A DNA stretch of 11,542 nt, taken from contig JAGUWA010000025.1 in assembly GCA_020062605.1 (NCBI GenBank), positions 1-11,542 on the forward strand. The letters are read 5' to 3'. The notes under the pieces are model-generated. The model saw only the letters and a list, made by a program, of their open reading frames with translations, had not been told where the DNA came from and searched no databases. This DNA comes from Parvibaculum sp. GTDB lineage: Bacteria; Pseudomonadota; Alphaproteobacteria; Parvibaculales; Parvibaculaceae. Below, one piece after another: positions 8,371 through 11,542 of this stretch. Positions within the stretch are counted from its first letter, which is position 1. The number at the start of each line of letters is the position of its first letter. The translations under genes were made by a program, and so were the position numbers.

Positions 8371-8627
8371 GGGCACGGCATCGCCGCCGCTGCAGGACAA
8401 CCGCGTCGACGCTGCCGAAGGGAGTTCGAATTTTTTCCGTTAACCTTTCGTCCGCCTAAGCCCTTGTACAGACACAACATTTAGCCGTGAACGAAGGTGG
8501 AAAATCGCCCGGTCACCGATTCGGACCCGGTTCGTTCGCGCAATATTCCGTTCCTTAATGCCTCCTCGGTTAATGCGTTGGCGGTCTTGCATCGCATCTG
8601 TTTTGCGCGGAAGGTGCGCCTCGAAAC

Positions 8628-11542
8628 ATGAGTACCTCGTCTCTCCAGTATCCCTCCGGCCAGACCCGAGACCGCCTCGCGGAACGCCGGCGCATAATGG
8701 CCGTTCTGGGCCCCACGAACACCGGCAAAACCCATCTCGCGATCGAGCGCATGATGGGCCACGAAACCGGCATGATCGGCCTCCCGCTCCGGCTCCTCGC
8801 GCGTGAGGTCTATGACCGGGTCGTGAAAGTGAAGGGCGCCCGCAACGTCGCCCTCATCACGGGCGAGGAGAAGATACTTCCCGCTTCCGCTCGCTATTTC
8901 ATCTGCACCGTCGAAGCGATGCCGCTTGAGCGCGAGGTCGATTTCCTCGCAGTGGATGAAATCCAGCTCGCCGCTGATCGCGAGCGGGGCCGCACCTTCA
9001 CGGATCGTCTGCTCCGCGCACGCGGCCATTCCGAAACCATGATGCTCGGCTCCGAAACCGCGCGGGGTCTCATCCAGAAACTCCTGCCCGACACACATTT
9101 CATCAATCGGCCGCGTTTCTCGGAACTGTCATGGACCGGCTCGAAGAAGATCACGCGCCTGCCCCGCCGGTCCGCCGTCGTCGCCTTCTCCGCCGACCAG
9201 GTCTATGCGATCGCTGAACTGATCCGCCGCCAGCGCGGCGGCGCAGCCGTCGTAATGGGAGCCTTGAGCCCGCGCACCCGCAACGCCCAGGTGGCGCTCT
9301 ACCAGTCCGGCGAGGTCGACTTCCTGGTGGCGACCGACGCCATAGGCATGGGCCTCAACATGGATGTCGACCATGTGGCGTTCGCCTCGACGCAGAAATT
9401 CGATGGCCGCCAGCACAGGCCCTTGCAGGTATCCGAACTCGCCCAGATCGCCGGACGGGCCGGCCGCTACATGAACAACGGCACTTTCGGCATCACGGGC
9501 GATGCCACTGCCCTCTCCGACGAGACCATCTCCCGCATCGAAAACCACCAGTTCGAACCTGAGCGCGTTTTCCAGTGGCGCAACCCGCACCTCGAATTCT
9601 CGAGCGTCACCGCCCTGATGAAGAGCCTCGAAGCCGCTCCTGCAAGGCCGGGGCTGGCGAGAGCGCAGGTTGGCGACGATCTGGAGGCACTGACCCGCAT
9701 GGTGCGCGATCCCGATGTGAGCGCTTGCCTGCGTTCGACCTCCTCGGTCAGGCGCCTCTGGGAAGTGGCGCAGGTTCCCGACTTCCGCAAAACGCTCGCA
9801 AGCGAACATGCGGGCCTTCTGACGCGTCTTTTCCTTTTTCTCATGGAACCGTCCGTGGAAGGAACCGGACGCATCCCGGACGACTGGCTCAATGGCCAGA
9901 TGAAGAGCCTCGACCGGACCGAAGGCGACATCGACATACTGGCTGCGCGCCTTGCCCATATCCGTACGTGGACTTATGTGGCGAACCGGGCCGATTGGCT
10001 CCACAATCCTGCTCATTGGCAAGAGCGCACGCGTGCGATAGAGGATAAGCTGTCCGACGCTCTGCACGAGCGTTTGACGCAGCGGTTCATCGATAGGCGA
10101 ACCAGCGTATTGATGAGGCGGCTGCGCCAGAACGAGGATATCATGACGGCAGTAAACGGCGACGGCGAAGTACTGGTTGAGGGCGAATATGTCGGACGCC
10201 TGCATGGTTTTGTCTTCGTGCCCGACCCGCGGGCCGAAGGCGAGCAGGGGCGCATCCTGCGTAACGCGGCAGCCCAGGCGCTTTCAGGCGAGATCGCGAG
10301 CCGCGCGCAGCGCCTCGTCACGGCACCGGATGCCGACATCTCGCTCTCCGAACATGGACGCATCCTCTGGGCCGGACATCCTGTCGCCGAACTTCGGGGC
10401 AGTGGCAACATTCTGGTTCCGCGCGTGGAACTCGTGGCTGGCGAGGAGCTGAACGGTCCGGCGCGGGAAGCTGTGCAGGCACGCCTCGAAGCCTGGCTGA
10501 AGATGCATATTGCGAACGTGCTTGCACCGCTTGTGTCGCTTCGCGATGCTGCAGATGTCGAAGGCTTGGCACGCGGCATCGCTTTCCGTCTCGTTGAAAA
10601 CCTGGGCTCTCTGACGCGCGAGAGCGTTGCCGAAGACGTGCGCGCACTCGATCAGGCCGCACGCGGCCAGCTCCGCAAGCACGGCGTGCGCTTCGGTGCC
10701 TATTCGATCTTCATGCCGGCGCTTCTGAAGCCTGCGCCGGCGCGCTTGCGGTTGACGCTTTGGGCGCTTGCCAATGCAGCGGGAGAAGGCGAAGCCTTCG
10801 AAAACCTGCCCGCGCCGCCAACACCCGGCCTTACCTCCGTGCCTGCGGATCCCGCTGCACCGGAAGGCTTCTACGAGACCGTCGGCTTCCGCGTCTGCGG
10901 CACGCGTGCCGTCCGCATCGACATGCTGGAGCGCGTCGCCGACCTGATCCGCCCGGTCATAGCGGCGCGCACCTATAATGGCGGCTTCATCGTCACGCCT
11001 GACATGATGTCGCTCGTCGGATGTTCGGGGGAGGAGTTCGCAAGCCTTCTTCGAGGTCTCGGCTACCGCTCGCAGGTCGAAGCCGTGACGCCGCCAGCGA
11101 AGGAAGCGCCGAAGGAAAACGAGGCGGCACCGGCTGCGGAGCAGGGCGCGGAGGCGGATGCGACTTCCGCGCTGAGTGCCGTGGAAACACCGGAAGAGCC
11201 CGCCCCTGCCGGAGAACCGGAAGAGATGCCGGCAGCGGATGTCTCTGCACCCGTTGAGGCGGCGGACGAAGGCGAGGCGACGCCGGAAGAACAGGCAAGC
11301 GCTCCAGCATCCCCCGAAACCTCATCCGAGGCGGTGTCCGTTGGAGCCACTCTCGCCGCAGAGACCGCGGCTCCGGTCGAAATGGAAATCTGGCGCCCGG
11401 TGCGCAAGCGGCACGGCGGCAAGCCCGAGAACGAACGCAAAAAGCCGCGCCGCGACAAGAAAAAGCACGATGGCGAACAGGAAGCGCATGGCAACAAGCC
11501 GCAGCGCCGCGACCGTCGCCCCACCCCGCCGGCGAAGCCCGA
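8628..11542 (+). CDS. Suv3-like DEAD/H-type RNA helicase, 3' end outside window
   Basis: The frame runs from the ATG at 8628 to the window edge without a stop: 971 complete codons. The N-terminal ATPase domain has Walker A GPTNTGKT (28-35), TGEE (78-81) and motif II DEIQ (110-113). The second RecA-like domain has VATDAIGMGLNMDVDHVAF and motif VI QIAGRAGR (273-280). These are hallmarks of the SUV3 branch of superfamily 2 helicases, which in mitochondria unwinds RNA for the degradosome; a role in RNA unwinding or decay is inferred. A long helical region with no motif I can name spans about 300-815. It is followed by an Ala/Glu/Pro-rich acidic linker (about 819-918) and a Lys/Arg-rich tail from EIWRPVRKR (920 onward). 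In many alphaproteobacteria this gene is followed by an S4-domain RNA-binding protein, a ferredoxin and CarD; that would lie to the right. The ATG is the first usual start after an in-frame stop at 8571. Confidence 0.93.
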   Translation, partial: MSTSSLQYPSGQTRDRLAERRRIMAVLGPTNTGKTHLAIERMMGHETGMIGLPLRLLAREVYDRVVKVKGARNVALITGEEKILPASARYFICTVEAMPLEREVDFLAVDEIQLAADRERGRTFTDRLLRARGHSETMMLGSETARGLIQKLLPDTHFINRPRFSELSWTGSKKITRLPRRSAVVAFSADQVYAIAELIRRQRGGAAVVMGALSPRTRNAQVALYQSGEVDFLVATDAIGMGLNMDVDHVAFASTQKFDGRQHRPLQVSELAQIAGRAGRYMNNGTFGITGDATALSDETISRIENHQFEPERVFQWRNPHLEFSSVTALMKSLEAAPARPGLARAQVGDDLEALTRMVRDPDVSACLRSTSSVRRLWEVAQVPDFRKTLASEHAGLLTRLFLFLMEPSVEGTGRIPDDWLNGQMKSLDRTEGDIDILAARLAHIRTWTYVANRADWLHNPAHWQERTRAIEDKLSDALHERLTQRFIDRRTSVLMRRLRQNEDIMTAVNGDGEVLVEGEYVGRLHGFVFVPDPRAEGEQGRILRNAAAQALSGEIASRAQRLVTAPDADISLSEHGRILWAGHPVAELRGSGNILVPRVELVAGEELNGPAREAVQARLEAWLKMHIANVLAPLVSLRDAADVEGLARGIAFRLVENLGSLTRESVAEDVRALDQAARGQLRKHGVRFGAYSIFMPALLKPAPARLRLTLWALANAAGEGEAFENLPAPPTPGLTSVPADPAAPEGFYETVGFRVCGTRAVRIDMLERVADLIRPVIAARTYNGGFIVTPDMMSLVGCSGEEFASLLRGLGYRSQVEAVTPPAKEAPKENEAAPAAEQGAEADATSALSAVETPEEPAPAGEPEEMPAADVSAPVEAADEGEATPEEQASAPASPETSSEAVSVGATLAAETAAPVEMEIWRPVRKRHGGKPENERKKPRRDKKKHDGEQEAHGNKPQRRDRRPTPPAKP
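11079..11542 (+). other. low-complexity acidic linker and basic tail coding region of the helicase
   Basis: Codons about 818-918 encode almost only Ala, Glu, Pro, Ser, Val and Gly, with short recurring units such as PEEPAP, GEPEEMPA and ATPEEQA; the DNA unit CCGGAAGA recurs near 11199, 11218 and 11282. Charge then flips, and from about 920 the protein is dense in Lys and Arg (RKRHGGK, RKKPRRDKKKH, KPQRRDRRP). Such segments are expected to be disordered; the basic part is likely to bind RNA. The tail continues beyond the window. Confidence 0.7.

Larger units (their letters stand above)
8271..8627. other. divergent intergenic region between dehydrogenase and helicase
   Basis: This 357-base region must hold the promoters of two divergent genes. 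Besides the palindrome at 8347-8360 it has a T-rich patch (TTTTTT, near 8432-8437) and a perfect 7-bp direct repeat TTAATGC at 8555-8561 and 8570-8576, 15 bp apart. A 23-codon frame starting with GTG at 8487 has no ribosome site and is not called. The helicase ATG is preceded by GGAAGG at 8609-8614, 13 bases away and so not ideal. No RNA gene or terminator is evident. Confidence 0.4.

Noticed and set aside
8487..8558. 23-codon GTG-started frame upstream of the helicase, possible leader peptide
   Set aside because: No ribosome binding site precedes it and there is no run of regulatory codons or attenuator-like stems after it.
8555..8573. Possible CtrA binding site (TTAA repeats)
   Set aside because: The gap between the TTAA words is 11 bases; the CtrA consensus needs 7.
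9129..10205. 358-codon open frame on - inside the helicase
   Set aside because: The + strand frame holds all helicase motifs; this one is its complement and shows no protein family features.

Overview
This window looks like chromosome of a GC-rich alphaproteobacterium. The helicase is of the Suv3-like kind found in that class, and the kinase HisKA segment is of the PleC/PdhS kind. Adenosylcobalamin and acyl-CoA metabolism genes suggest a fatty-acid-degrading heterotroph; a Parvibaculum-like member of the Hyphomicrobiales is a guess from protein style only. I see no insertion sequence, integrase, CRISPR array, tRNA or rRNA, and base composition looks even throughout.

Layout, left to right. 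(1) The 3' part of a DUF3108-family gene on +, cut by the left edge, ends at 790. (2) A small 76-residue gene of unknown function on - (800-1030) converges on it; the two TGA stops form the ends of one 15-bp inverted repeat. (3) A full-length methylmalonyl-CoA mutase on - (1319-3475) has a double-palindrome operator candidate just upstream of its start. (4) A Sel1-repeat lipoprotein on + (3698-4390) is divergent from the mutase and closed by a textbook rho-independent terminator. (5) A 796-residue membrane sensor histidine kinase on + (4550-6940) has six predicted membrane segments followed by PAS, GAF, HisKA and HATPase domains, with no response regulator beside it. (6) An acyl-CoA dehydrogenase on - (6978-8270) has a terminator that overlaps the last codons of the kinase gene. 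(7) A divergent Suv3-like DEAD/H-type RNA helicase on + starts at 8628 and runs off the right edge after at least 971 codons. It carries a long acidic Ala/Glu/Pro-rich linker and then a Lys/Arg-rich tail.

The genes are mostly single transcription units pointing in alternating directions. The mutase turns methylmalonyl-CoA (from propionyl-CoA, odd-chain or branched acids) into succinyl-CoA. The dehydrogenase does the first oxidation of an acyl-CoA, so both fit acyl-CoA catabolism, but they are 3.5 kb apart and not an operon. The kinase, lipoprotein and helicase have no evident functional link to them. I do not find a convincing undescribed multi-gene system. The most useful leads are the regulatory palindromes upstream of the two catabolic genes, the orphan PleC/PdhS-like kinase, and the low-complexity tail of the helicase.
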